Positions 1 to 7,022 of a stretch of DNA of 17,059 nucleotides are shown here, one piece after another. Position numbers and translations under genes: made by a program. Location of the stretch: positions 1 to 17,059 of the forward strand of contig JBGUUT010000102.1 of NCBI GenBank assembly GCA_045133795.1. Direction: 5' to 3'. The notes beneath the pieces were generated by a model. The model was not told where the DNA came from, searched no databases, and worked only from the letters and a program-made list of their open reading frames with translations. This DNA comes from RGIG8597 sp045133795. Its GTDB lineage: Bacteria > Spirochaetota > GWE2-31-10. The first letter of the stretch is position 1, and each line of letters opens with the position of its first letter.

Positions 1-564
1 GTGACAGAAAGAAAGTCTTCTGAAGGAAACTTGTTGGCTGATTTGATGGATGCTACAGCTGATGCAATTACTATTAAGGATGTAACCGGCGATGTGGAAA
101 TTTCAGCTCTTGAAATGGTAAAAGCACAAAACAAAATGTGTGCAGCTATTGTTTTCTTAGCTCAGGGAACTCCTTTTATCAACGGTGGACAAGAGTTTAT
201 GAGAACTAAAAACGGTGACCACAACAGTTACATGTCTTCAGATGCTGTTAATGCAATCGATATGAGCTTTGTAGAAACAAACAAAGACGTATATAATGTT
301 TACAAAGGTTTAATTGCATTGCGTAAAGCAAACTCTACGACTTTTGGTGCTAATAAAGCTGCTACAGCTGAAAAAGTTGCTGATGGTGTAATTAAATATA
401 CTGCCGGTGATTTTGTAGTTTATTTCAATGCGACAAAAAAATATTTTAAAATTGACGCTACCGATTATACAAAAGTTGTTGATGTAACAAGCGGTGCAGT
501 TGTTGAAAGCACAACTCTTCCGACTGTTGTTGGAGCTAAAAGCTTTGTTATCTTGAAAAAATAA
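1..564 (+). CDS. pulA: Type I pullulanase (GH13), C-terminal part, 5' end outside window
   Basis: This is the 3' end of a larger gene; the GTG at base 1 is just the window edge, not a start I would accept. The visible 187 residues contain the late part of a GH13 barrel. The segment QGTPFINGGQEFMRTKNGDHNSY (residues 54-76) is characteristic of type I pullulanases and related debranching enzymes. It is followed by the NAIDMSF and LIALRKAN segments and a small all-beta C-terminal domain ending in FVILKK. Known family function is hydrolysis of alpha-1,6 branches in pullulan, amylopectin and glycogen. The catalytic Asp/Glu residues and any signal peptide lie upstream of the window. Two stop codons in a row (562-567) end the frame. 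The next gene on the same strand is an alpha-amylase, so debranching and alpha-1,4 cleavage are encoded side by side. Family assignment is firm; extracellular location is inferred only from the neighbour. Confidence 0.85.
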   Translation: MTERKSSEGNLLADLMDATADAITIKDVTGDVEISALEMVKAQNKMCAAIVFLAQGTPFINGGQEFMRTKNGDHNSYMSSDAVNAIDMSFVETNKDVYNVYKGLIALRKANSTTFGANKAATAEKVADGVIKYTAGDFVVYFNATKKYFKIDATDYTKVVDVTSGAVVESTTLPTVVGAKSFVILKK

Positions 565-579
565 TAAAGTACTATAACT

Positions 580-864
580 AACAAGGGACTTAAGTTCCTT
601 GTTTACATAGGAATAAAACGTTTTAGACAAACAAAGGCAAAATAAACAAGCCCCTTGTTAGCATAGGATGTTCTATGTGAGACCTTCACATAAGGCGTCC
701 TAAGGTGTTAGTCAAATACCAAAGAAACAAGAAAACGAAAAATGTGTGTTCGTTTTCAGATTTTCAATCGGGCGGTTACTGATTTTTTCGGTGACCGCCT
801 AACTTGTCTAAAAAACGACGAATACACGAAGTGTACGAATGAAGTATTTAACGCGGTTAAATAC
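580..864 (+). repeat. Hairpin-rich spacer between pullulanase and amylase genes
   Basis: The 328-base gap (565-892) has no plausible gene but is packed with inverted repeats. They are: 580-603 (AACAAGGGACTT, 12-base arms, one wobble); 614-625 (12-base palindrome); 645-659 (AACAAG/CTTGTT around CCC); 664-702 (about 17 pairs with wobbles, perfect inner arms TATGTGA/TCACATA, loop 681-685); 731-757 (perfect 9-base arms GAAAACGAA/TTCGTTTTC); 771-799 (9-base arms, one wobble, T-rich loop); 823-835 (TACAC/GTGTA); and 844-864 (perfect 9-base arms GTATTTAAC/GTTAAATAC, loop GCG). None is followed by a clear T-run, so an ordinary terminator is not evident, although the first may end pulA. The last hairpin finishes 28 bases before the amylase start. 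Possible roles are mRNA processing or stability between two co-transcribed genes, or a leader for the amylase. Confidence 0.7.
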
Positions 865-892
865 CGAGTAAAAAAAATCAAAGGAGTAAATC

Positions 893-3028
893 TTGAAACA
901 ATTTAAAATTTTTCTTTCATTGATAACTGTAGTTTTGTTCATGTTCAGTTGTACTGAACCACCTACAGATACAGAAGAAACAAAAATAATTATTGAACCT
1001 ACAGGAATAACATTAGATAAAACATCACTCTCCCTATCCATTGGAGAAAATGAAACTTTAATGGCTACAATTACTCCGGCAGATGCAGATAACAAAACAG
1101 TTAACTGGTTTTCCAATGATGAAACTGTTGCTACGGTAAAAGACGGAATCGTTACCGGTGTAGCTTACGGAAAAACAACAATCTCTGCTTATACAAGTAA
1201 CAATAAGCTTGTAAGTTGTACTATAGAAATAACAGATATTAATTGGTTAAACTCCACAGAATGGACAACTGCCGGAAATTATGAAACCAATTTCTGGGAC
1301 AATGCCAGTGTATATTTTGTAATTACTGACCGTTTCTACAACGGTAATGAAGCAAACGACACATCTTACGGACGTGAAAAAGGTGACCCAACAGTAAAAC
1401 TTGATTGCGGTAAATTTTACGGCGGAGATATTGCCGGACTTACAGCTAAGCTTGATTACTTAAAAAACTTAGGAATCAATGCAATCTGGCTTACAGCACC
1501 TTATGAACAAATTCACGGTTTCTGTTCCGGTGCCAGTGGTTTTGCTCATTATCCGTACCATGGTTACTATGCTATGGACTATACAAACATGGACGCAAAC
1601 ATGGGTACAAAAGAAGAGTTTAAAACTTTTGTTGATACTGCTCATGCAAAAGGAATTCGTGTCGTAATGGATGTAGTTATGAATCATCCGGGATACAATA
1701 CCATCGAAGATGCAAAACGTTTATATCCGGGAATATTAACAGACGAATTCAACGATAGTGTTGAAATAACAGCAACTAATTTTCATGATTACATAAATTA
1801 TGAAGATTGTACTACTGATGATAACGGCTGGGATGACTGGTGGGGCGGAAACTGGCTTCGTGCCGGATTATGTAAACATTACACAACAGGCAGCGGTGAA
1901 TTGACCGGTTCATGCGGAGGCTCTTTGCCTGATTTTAAAACAGAAAGCAAAGAAATTGTTAATCTTCCTGTATTCCTTAAAAAGAAACATACACCGGAAA
2001 TGGCAGAATTTTATCCTACAGAAGGATATAATGTTGTTGCATTAGAAGAAAAAGCAAACTACCGTGTAAGAGATTACTTGATTTACTGGCTTTCAAGCTG
2101 GGTAAAAGAATTCGGTATCGATGGTTTCCGTTGTGATACTGCTAAGCACGTAGAAAAAAGTACATGGAAAGAATTGAAAGATGCTTGTGTTGCAGCTTAT
2201 AACGAATGGAAAACAGCAAATCCTAGCGACCCTATGGCTGCAGAAAATCTTGATTTCTGGATGGTTGGAGAATGTTTTACACATGGAGTAACTAAAGATA
2301 CATATTATACTGAAGGTGGTTTTAATTCCATGATTAACTTTAATTTCCGTTCCGCTGTAAGTTCAGCACTAAAGAATATCAGCACAATAGAAAAAACTTA
2401 TTCAACTTATGTAAGTGAAATCAATAATGACCCGGAGTTTAACGTATTAAGCTATATCAGTTCTCATGATACAGGGACTCAGGACGGAAAAGGTGTTTTC
2501 TATTCTGCGTATACTGCAGGAAACAAAATAGCACAAATGAAGACGGCAGGTTCGTTACTTGCAATGTGTCCCGGTGCAATCCAAATTTATTATGGCGATG
2601 AAGCCGGAAGAGCAGATTCAAATATTAATACCGGAGAAGACAATGACCAGAAAAATCGTTCTCAAATGCCATGGGCAGAAGGTGAAGCCGGATATAATCC
2701 GGATTTGTCTTATACTTTTGACAAAGACATCCACTCTCACTGGAGCAAAGTTCTTAACTTCCGTGCAAAACACATAGCTATTGCTGCCGGAGCTCACAAG
2801 CAAATGGCTAAAAAACCATACGCTTTTGCTCGTGAAAGAGGTGATGATAAGGTTATCGTAATTTTAGGACTTCTAAACGGCGATATAACAGTTGACGTTT
2901 CTTCAATCGGTGCTGCAAAGGTAAAAGATTTCTATACTGATGCAGTTGTAGATGTAACAGACGGAAAGGCAACTTTCACTGTGACAGAGGCTAACAACGG
3001 TACTTTGTTAATCGAAGCAGCTGAATAA
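893..3028 (+). CDS. MalS-like alpha-amylase (GH13), lipoprotein with Ig-like (Big2) domain
   Basis: This 711-residue secreted alpha-amylase is expected to cut internal alpha-1,4 bonds of starch or maltodextrin. Residues 1-20 are a lipoprotein signal ending in the lipobox LFMFSC, with Cys20 as the lipidated residue. Residues about 33-115 form a bacterial Ig-like Big2 domain (ITLDKTSLSLSIGE, VNWFSNDETVATV). A GH13 barrel follows from about residue 130, starting ASVYFVITDRFYNGNEAND, very like periplasmic MalS of Escherichia coli (GH13_19). The four GH13 conserved regions are present: DVVMNH at 260-265; GFRCDTAKH at 411-419, with Asp415 the nucleophile; GECF at 459-462, with Glu460 the acid/base; and SSHD at 523-526. 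The start is TTG at 893, chosen because AAGGAG (881-886) lies six bases upstream and the signal peptide begins there. A strong terminator follows. Lipid anchoring plus Big2 suggests display on the outer surface or periplasmic face; which one cannot be told from sequence. Confidence 0.92.
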   Translation: MKQFKIFLSLITVVLFMFSCTEPPTDTEETKIIIEPTGITLDKTSLSLSIGENETLMATITPADADNKTVNWFSNDETVATVKDGIVTGVAYGKTTISAYTSNNKLVSCTIEITDINWLNSTEWTTAGNYETNFWDNASVYFVITDRFYNGNEANDTSYGREKGDPTVKLDCGKFYGGDIAGLTAKLDYLKNLGINAIWLTAPYEQIHGFCSGASGFAHYPYHGYYAMDYTNMDANMGTKEEFKTFVDTAHAKGIRVVMDVVMNHPGYNTIEDAKRLYPGILTDEFNDSVEITATNFHDYINYEDCTTDDNGWDDWWGGNWLRAGLCKHYTTGSGELTGSCGGSLPDFKTESKEIVNLPVFLKKKHTPEMAEFYPTEGYNVVALEEKANYRVRDYLIYWLSSWVKEFGIDGFRCDTAKHVEKSTWKELKDACVAAYNEWKTANPSDPMAAENLDFWMVGECFTHGVTKDTYYTEGGFNSMINFNFRSAVSSALKNISTIEKTYSTYVSEINNDPEFNVLSYISSHDTGTQDGKGVFYSAYTAGNKIAQMKTAGSLLAMCPGAIQIYYGDEAGRADSNINTGEDNDQKNRSQMPWAEGEAGYNPDLSYTFDKDIHSHWSKVLNFRAKHIAIAAGAHKQMAKKPYAFARERGDDKVIVILGLLNGDITVDVSSIGAAKVKDFYTDAVVDVTDGKATFTVTEANNGTLLIEAAE

Positions 3029-3038
3029 TTTTTAGAAT

Positions 3039-3086
3039 GGAGGCAAAAAAACTTTCGATTAAGAAAGTTTTGTGCCTCCTTTTTTT
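3039..3086 (+). terminator. Rho-independent terminator of the amylase gene
   Basis: GGAGGCA (3039-3045) pairs with TGCCTCC (3073-3079, through one bulge), and AACTTTC (3050-3056) pairs with GAAAGTT (3063-3069) around the loop GATTAA. Seven T residues follow at 3080-3086. It begins ten bases after the amylase stop codon and is a textbook intrinsic terminator on the plus strand. Confidence 0.93.
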
Positions 3087-3093
3087 GTTTGTC

Positions 3094-3135
3094 GGGGACA
3101 GACCCTGATTCTAAAGCAGAATAAATGTCTGTCCC
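3094..3135. repeat. REP-like hairpin, left copy
   Basis: The outer arms GGGACAGAC (3095-3103) and GTCTGTCCC (3127-3135) are a perfect 9-base inverted repeat. The inner arms ATTCT (3108-3112) and AGAAT (3118-3122) surround the loop AAAGC. The middle part is less well paired than in the right copy, with mismatches around 3104-3107 and 3123-3126. GGGGACAGAC hairpins are common REP-like repeats associated with REP-associated tyrosine transposases. Confidence 0.85.
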
Positions 3136-3645
3136 TTATTCCCCCGGAGAATATTCTTTTTCCGTGACATCCTCCCACACCTCATAAAAAGGATAATCCG
3201 CTGCTCGCTTAGCAAGCCCGGCTCTAATGACATTTTGCTCGATATACACAAAAACTCGCACTAAATCCGTCAAATCTTCAATGATTCTGCTGAAAAATCT
3301 GTCCTTCCAAGCACTTCCCTCTGAATTGAAAGTTCTGTTTACCCATTGCGTAAAACGTTGTTTTATGTATTTCATGATTTCTGACAAATTTTCATTCTCG
3401 CCGGGCTTGATTTCCATATGAAAGTGCGTGTCGAGAATACAGATATTTTTGATTTTCATTTTGAATTTCTTTGTGGCGGCGTGAATTAACGCCAGCAGGT
3501 ATTTTTTGATTCTGTCGTTCATTATAATCTGTACGAATCTGTGAAATTTGTTGCTTACATGATAATCTTTAATTGTCGCGGTTTTCGCATGATTTCCCCC
3601 TTCTTTTACACAACAGTTAGAATGGGGAAAATCTGTTTGACTCAT
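3136..3645 (-). CDS. REP-associated tyrosine (Y1/HUH) transposase, RAYT family
   Basis: This gene encodes a short IS200-like transposase domain of the REP-associated type. These enzymes are known to bind and cut single-stranded hairpin repeats. Visible signatures are YHVSNK near the N-terminus (usual form YHVTNR), the metal-binding HFHMEIKP segment with the His-hydrophobe-His pair, GSAWKDRFFSRII (usual form G-LWQ-RF-S-L), and the C-terminal YIEQNVIRAGLA (usual form YI-NPVRAGL). I chose the ATG at 3645; the frame stays open to a TTG at 3666, and neither has a good ribosome site. Counting from the ATG the protein is 169 residues. The segment that normally carries tyrosines (RYxxYFN) reads RFTQWVN here, so the catalytic Tyr may be missing or replaced by the nearby Tyr in IMKYIKQ. 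It could therefore be inactive for transposition. The frame is otherwise intact. Confidence 0.85.
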   Translation of the reverse strand: MSQTDFPHSNCCVKEGGNHAKTATIKDYHVSNKFHRFVQIIMNDRIKKYLLALIHAATKKFKMKIKNICILDTHFHMEIKPGENENLSEIMKYIKQRFTQWVNRTFNSEGSAWKDRFFSRIIEDLTDLVRVFVYIEQNVIRAGLAKRAADYPFYEVWEDVTEKEYSPGE

Positions 3646-3676
3646 TTTTTTACAGAAGATATACAAAAGGTGGTTT

Positions 3677-3718
3677 GGGGACAGACCCTGATTCTAAAGC
3701 AGAATCAAGGTCTGTCCC
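3677..3718. repeat. REP-like hairpin, right copy
   Basis: GGGACAGACC (3678-3687) pairs with GGTCTGTCCC (3709-3718), and TGATTCT (3689-3695) pairs with AGAATCA (3701-3707). There is one C-A mismatch and the loop is AAAGC. The stem is thus 17 of 18 pairs, better than the left copy. It is in direct orientation relative to the left copy and lies just upstream of the minus-strand transposase gene. Confidence 0.88.
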
Positions 3719-3824
3719 TTGCGAAAAACACAAAAAGGAAATCCAATAAGCGTTATAACCAGAAAGCTTTCCGTGGATAAGTAAAATATTATCCTAAAAG
3801 TACAGTCACAAAATACACGGGAAT

Positions 3825-3854
3825 AAAAAAGGCAAAGCCTTTTACAGCTTTGCC
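3825..3854 (-). terminator. Rho-independent terminator of pfp
   Basis: On the minus strand GGCAAAGC (3854-3847) pairs with GCTTTGCC (3838-3831) around an 8-base loop and is followed by six T residues (3830-3825). It starts 22 bases after the pfp stop codon. Confidence 0.92.
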
Positions 3855-3876
3855 AACAATCACTCTATTAAATATC

Positions 3877-5532
3877 TTATTTAGATTCCAAAGTAAGAGT
3901 CTTTGTAGGAGCGTCACAAACTTCTGCCGGTCCGTAGTACTGAATAGCACCAGGGAACAAGTAAGAAGTATTTGCAGCCCATTCATCTCTGTATTTAACA
4001 TATTCTTTGTACGGAGCACCTTCCAATTCTACAAGAGCTTTGCGAATTACAGGTTTCTTTTCTCCGTGACGTTGTTCCATATTAAACATCATTGATGTTG
4101 GGATTCCGCCAGGTACCCATTCTGTTGCAGGTTTTGCAAGATTTTTAACTGATGACATATAACCAGTCAATCCGCTTGCAATCAACAAGAATGCTACATA
4201 TCCTAATGAGTAACAGTAATCTGCATCAAAGTTTGAAGGTGCAGCACATCTTCCTTCATAACCGAAGAAGTGATTTAATCCGGCAAATTTACCTTTGTAT
4301 TTACCTTCTGCTTTCAATGTTTCAAGCTTAGCACCAACCATTTCGATTAACAATTTTTCAGTTTCGATTCTTGATACCTGAACGTTTCCGTGTGGGTCAC
4401 GGTCCATACACAACTGAGCTTTGATAGCTGCAGGTAAAGAAGTAAAAGCACTTGCTGATGCAGCTGTAAGATTTTTAGCAATCCAATCAGCTTGGTCTGC
4501 AGCAGCAACTGTTGCAAATTCATCTGCTTTTTTTGCAAGAAGGTCGTTCAATTCTGCAATTAAAACTTTCATTTCAGGAATAAATTCGATTAATCCTTCC
4601 GGTACAAGAATAACACCGAAGTTGTCACCTTTTTCTGCACGTTTAACAACAACGTTAACGATTTCATCAACAACTTGTGTTAAAGTTTTTTGTTCTTTTT
4701 CAACTTCTTCAGAAATAATTGCCCAGTTAGGTTGAGTCTGCAATGCACATTCAAGACAAATGTGAGAAGCAGAACGTCCCATCAATTTGATGAAGTGGTA
4801 ATATTTTTTTGCAGAGTTTGCATCACGTTCAATATTTCCGATTAATTCAGAATAAACTTTTGTAGCAGTATCAAAACCGAAAGATGTTTCGATATGTTCA
4901 TTTTTCAAGTCTCCGTCAATTGTTTTAGGACAACCGATAACTTGAATTGCTTCACCTTTGCTCTTGTAGTATTCCGCCATCAAAGCAGCATTTGTATTAG
5001 AGTCATCACCACCGATAATAACTACGGCTGTGATTCCTAATTTTTTACAAACTTCAAGAGATTTATCAAACTGTTCGTTTGTTTCCAATTTTGTTCTACC
5101 GGAACCGATAATATCAAATCCTCCGGTATTTCTGTAAGAATCGATAAGTTCAGATGTAATTTCTACATATTCGCCTTCGATAATTCCGGAAGGACCGCCT
5201 AAGAAACCATAAAGTTTAGATTCTTTATTTCCGTTTTTTACACCGTCAAACAATCCGGCAATTACATTGTGTCCACCCGGAGCCTGTCCGCCGGAAAGGA
5301 TTACACCAACGTTTATTTTATCATTTGCCTTAGCATTTGTTCCTTTTTCAAAAGAAGCTACAGGCATTCCGTAAGTTCCTTTTAATAAAGCTTTTAAAGC
5401 TTCTTGGTCGCTTACTGATTCTGTTGGATTACCAAGTTTTACTACAATATCAGCTACATTACCTTTTACAGCTTCAGGTAATTTCGGTTGGTAGCTGAAT
5501 CTAGCTTTTTGCAAAGCAGAAATTTTTTCCAT
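3877..5532 (-). CDS. pfp: Pyrophosphate-dependent 6-phosphofructokinase, long form
   Basis: This 551-residue cytoplasmic enzyme reversibly converts fructose 6-phosphate plus PPi to fructose 1,6-bisphosphate plus phosphate. Phosphate-binding GGQAPGGHN is at 81-89. GGDDSN at 174-179 and PKTIDGDL at 202-209 hold the two features known to set PPi rather than ATP use: Asp in the GGDD motif, and Lys ahead of TIDGD. MGRS at 251-254 and FFGYEGR at 422-428 are fructose-6-phosphate contacts. The length fits the long group found in Borrelia, Treponema pallidum and plants, not the roughly 320-residue ATP enzymes. The ATG at 5532 follows AGGAG with 8-base spacing. It has its own promoter and terminator, so it is monocistronic. 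With the starch-degrading genes nearby, a role in sugar catabolism is natural; direct co-regulation is not shown. Confidence 0.96.
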   Translation of the reverse strand: MEKISALQKARFSYQPKLPEAVKGNVADIVVKLGNPTESVSDQEALKALLKGTYGMPVASFEKGTNAKANDKINVGVILSGGQAPGGHNVIAGLFDGVKNGNKESKLYGFLGGPSGIIEGEYVEITSELIDSYRNTGGFDIIGSGRTKLETNEQFDKSLEVCKKLGITAVVIIGGDDSNTNAALMAEYYKSKGEAIQVIGCPKTIDGDLKNEHIETSFGFDTATKVYSELIGNIERDANSAKKYYHFIKLMGRSASHICLECALQTQPNWAIISEEVEKEQKTLTQVVDEIVNVVVKRAEKGDNFGVILVPEGLIEFIPEMKVLIAELNDLLAKKADEFATVAAADQADWIAKNLTAASASAFTSLPAAIKAQLCMDRDPHGNVQVSRIETEKLLIEMVGAKLETLKAEGKYKGKFAGLNHFFGYEGRCAAPSNFDADYCYSLGYVAFLLIASGLTGYMSSVKNLAKPATEWVPGGIPTSMMFNMEQRHGEKKPVIRKALVELEGAPYKEYVKYRDEWAANTSYLFPGAIQYYGPAEVCDAPTKTLTLESK

Positions 5533-5607
5533 CTTTGTTACTCCTAAAATAAAATTACGTTTTCTATCAAAAAACCGGCTGTTAATTACCGGCTAAAAAA
5601 CTACGGC

Positions 5608-5636
5608 ATAATAAATAAAAATGCTTTAATCGTCAA
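5608..5636 (-). promoter_or_regulatory. Predicted sigma-70-type promoter of pfp
   Basis: Reading the minus strand, TTGACG (5636-5631), a 17-base spacer and TATTAT (5613-5608) match the consensus at five of six bases in each hexamer. The expected start of transcription near 5600 gives a leader of about 65 bases. That leader contains two copies of AGCCGGT separated by a few bases, the second running into six T residues (around 5570-5596). A short CCGG/CCGG stem there could act as a weak terminator or attenuator, but with only four pairs I would not insist. Confidence 0.65.
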
Positions 5637-5663
5637 TGAAAGTTACTTTTAATCACGTATTAC

Positions 5664-7022
5664 TTATCTCAATCCCATTATAAAAATCAAAATAATCATA
5701 CAAGGAATCACATAAGTAACATAACCACGCAGCCATCTCGGCATTTTAAATCCGGAACCGATATTTGTTTCTTCATAGTATTTATCAAATCCCCAGCCCC
5801 ATTTTGTGACACAAAAAAATAAAATCACCAAAGCTCCGAGCGGTAACAAAAGATTACTTACCAAAAAATCTTCCAAATCTAAAATCGTACTGCCCGACCC
5901 TCTAGGCTGAATATTTTTCCACACATTAAATCCCAATACGCACGGAATCGAAGTTATCAAAACAATTATTGCATTAAAAAAAGAAGCTTTCTTTCTCGAA
6001 AAATGCCATTTATCCATCCAACAAACCAAAATATTTTCAAATACGGCTATAACCGTAGAAAATGAAGCAAACGTCATAAACAAGAAAAATAAACTTCCCC
6101 AAATCATACCACCGGGCATTGCACTGAAAACATTAGGTAAAGTAATAAAAATCAATTCCGGACCGGCACCCGGATCAACGCCAAACGCAAAACATGCCGG
6201 GAAAATAATCAAACCGGAAACTACAGCCACAAAGGTATCAAGTACGGCAATCTGAATTGATTCTCCCCACAATGTGTAATCTTTGTTCATATAACTACCA
6301 AAAATCTCCATCGAACCTATACCGATACTCAACGTAAAAAATGACTGATTCAAAGCTGCAATCATTACATTAAAAATCCCCGCCTCTTTTGCCTTTGCAA
6401 AATCCGGAACCAAATAAAACTTCAATCCTTCCGCTCCGCCTTTGAGCATTATACTGTTTACAGCCAAAATTGCGATTAAACCCAAAAGACACAACATCAT
6501 TGGTTTACTGATTTTTTCTACTCCGGCTTGCAACCCCAACGAACAAATCAAAAAACCGCCGATTACCGTTACAGCCATCCAAAACATCATCGGAATCGGT
6601 TGTTCCAGCATTCCGGAAAAAACATTTGTTACCTGAGTCGGATTTACATTTACAAACTCGCCTCGCAAAAATTTAAAGAAATAGCACAACATCCAACCGG
6701 AAACAGTTGTATAAAACATCATCAACAAATAATTACCGGCCAATGCAAACTTTCCGTGAATATGCCACTTACTGCCCGGCTTTTCCAATTCCTGATAACA
6801 ATTTATGATACTTTTACGGCTGGCTCGTCCTATCGCAAATTCCATTGTCAAAACAGGTACTCCTACAGCCAATAAAAAAAACAAATAGAACAAAATAAAA
6901 ATTCCGCCGCCGTTTTGTCCGGTTACATACGGAAATTTCCAAACATTTCCTATTCCTACGGCACACCCTACCGAAATCAAAATTAAGCCACGTCTCGATT
7001 TAAAATTTTCTCGATTACTCAT
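5664..7022 (-). CDS. Neurotransmitter:sodium symporter (NSS/SNF) family transporter
   Basis: This 452-residue inner-membrane protein has about eleven hydrophobic helices and belongs to the LeuT-type NSS family, which imports amino acids or related amines with Na+. The family hallmark is AVGIGNVWKFPYVTGQNGGG at residues 21-40, the unwound first helix that binds Na+ and substrate. LNQSFFTLSIGIGSM at 224-238 is the matching sixth helix. Bacterial members commonly lack the twelfth helix, which fits the length. Substrate cannot be read from sequence. The ATG at 7022 overlaps the end of the upstream caspase-like gene by eight bases, with GGAGAAGGGG just before it, so translation is probably coupled. 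The stop at 5664 lies 28 bases from the pfp -35 box, and no convincing terminator was seen between them. Confidence 0.93.
   Translation of the reverse strand: MSNRENFKSRRGLILISVGCAVGIGNVWKFPYVTGQNGGGIFILFYLFFLLAVGVPVLTMEFAIGRASRKSIINCYQELEKPGSKWHIHGKFALAGNYLLMMFYTTVSGWMLCYFFKFLRGEFVNVNPTQVTNVFSGMLEQPIPMMFWMAVTVIGGFLICSLGLQAGVEKISKPMMLCLLGLIAILAVNSIMLKGGAEGLKFYLVPDFAKAKEAGIFNVMIAALNQSFFTLSIGIGSMEIFGSYMNKDYTLWGESIQIAVLDTFVAVVSGLIIFPACFAFGVDPGAGPELIFITLPNVFSAMPGGMIWGSLFFLFMTFASFSTVIAVFENILVCWMDKWHFSRKKASFFNAIIVLITSIPCVLGFNVWKNIQPRGSGSTILDLEDFLVSNLLLPLGALVILFFCVTKWGWGFDKYYEETNIGSGFKMPRWLRGYVTYVIPCMIILIFIMGLR

Larger units (their letters stand above)
3094..3718 (-). mobile_element. REP-associated transposase unit with flanking hairpin repeats
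   Basis: A single Y1/HUH transposase gene is bracketed by two nearly identical 42-base elements in the same orientation (3094-3135 and 3677-3718). They share a 29-base exact core beginning GGGGACAGACCC. The left element abuts the transposase stop codon with no gap; the right one begins 10 to 31 bases upstream of its start, depending on which start is used. There are no long terminal inverted repeats or obvious target duplications, as expected for RAYT-type units rather than a classical insertion sequence. The unit lies between the amylase terminator and the pfp terminator, so it interrupts no gene. Confidence 0.75.

Noticed and set aside
310..630. Minus-strand frame of 106 codons over the pullulanase end
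   Set aside because: It is antisense to a clear coding region and shows no family resemblance.
580..864. Known riboswitch upstream of the amylase
   Set aside because: The hairpins do not form a multi-helix junction with conserved core bases that I recognise, and no terminator or clear sequestering stem accompanies them.
3541..3780. Plus-strand frame over the RAYT start and right hairpin
   Set aside because: It is mostly antisense to the transposase gene and reads through the repeat; the translation has no domain features.
4421..4735. Plus-strand frame inside pfp
   Set aside because: It is a shadow of the well-conserved minus-strand pfp gene.
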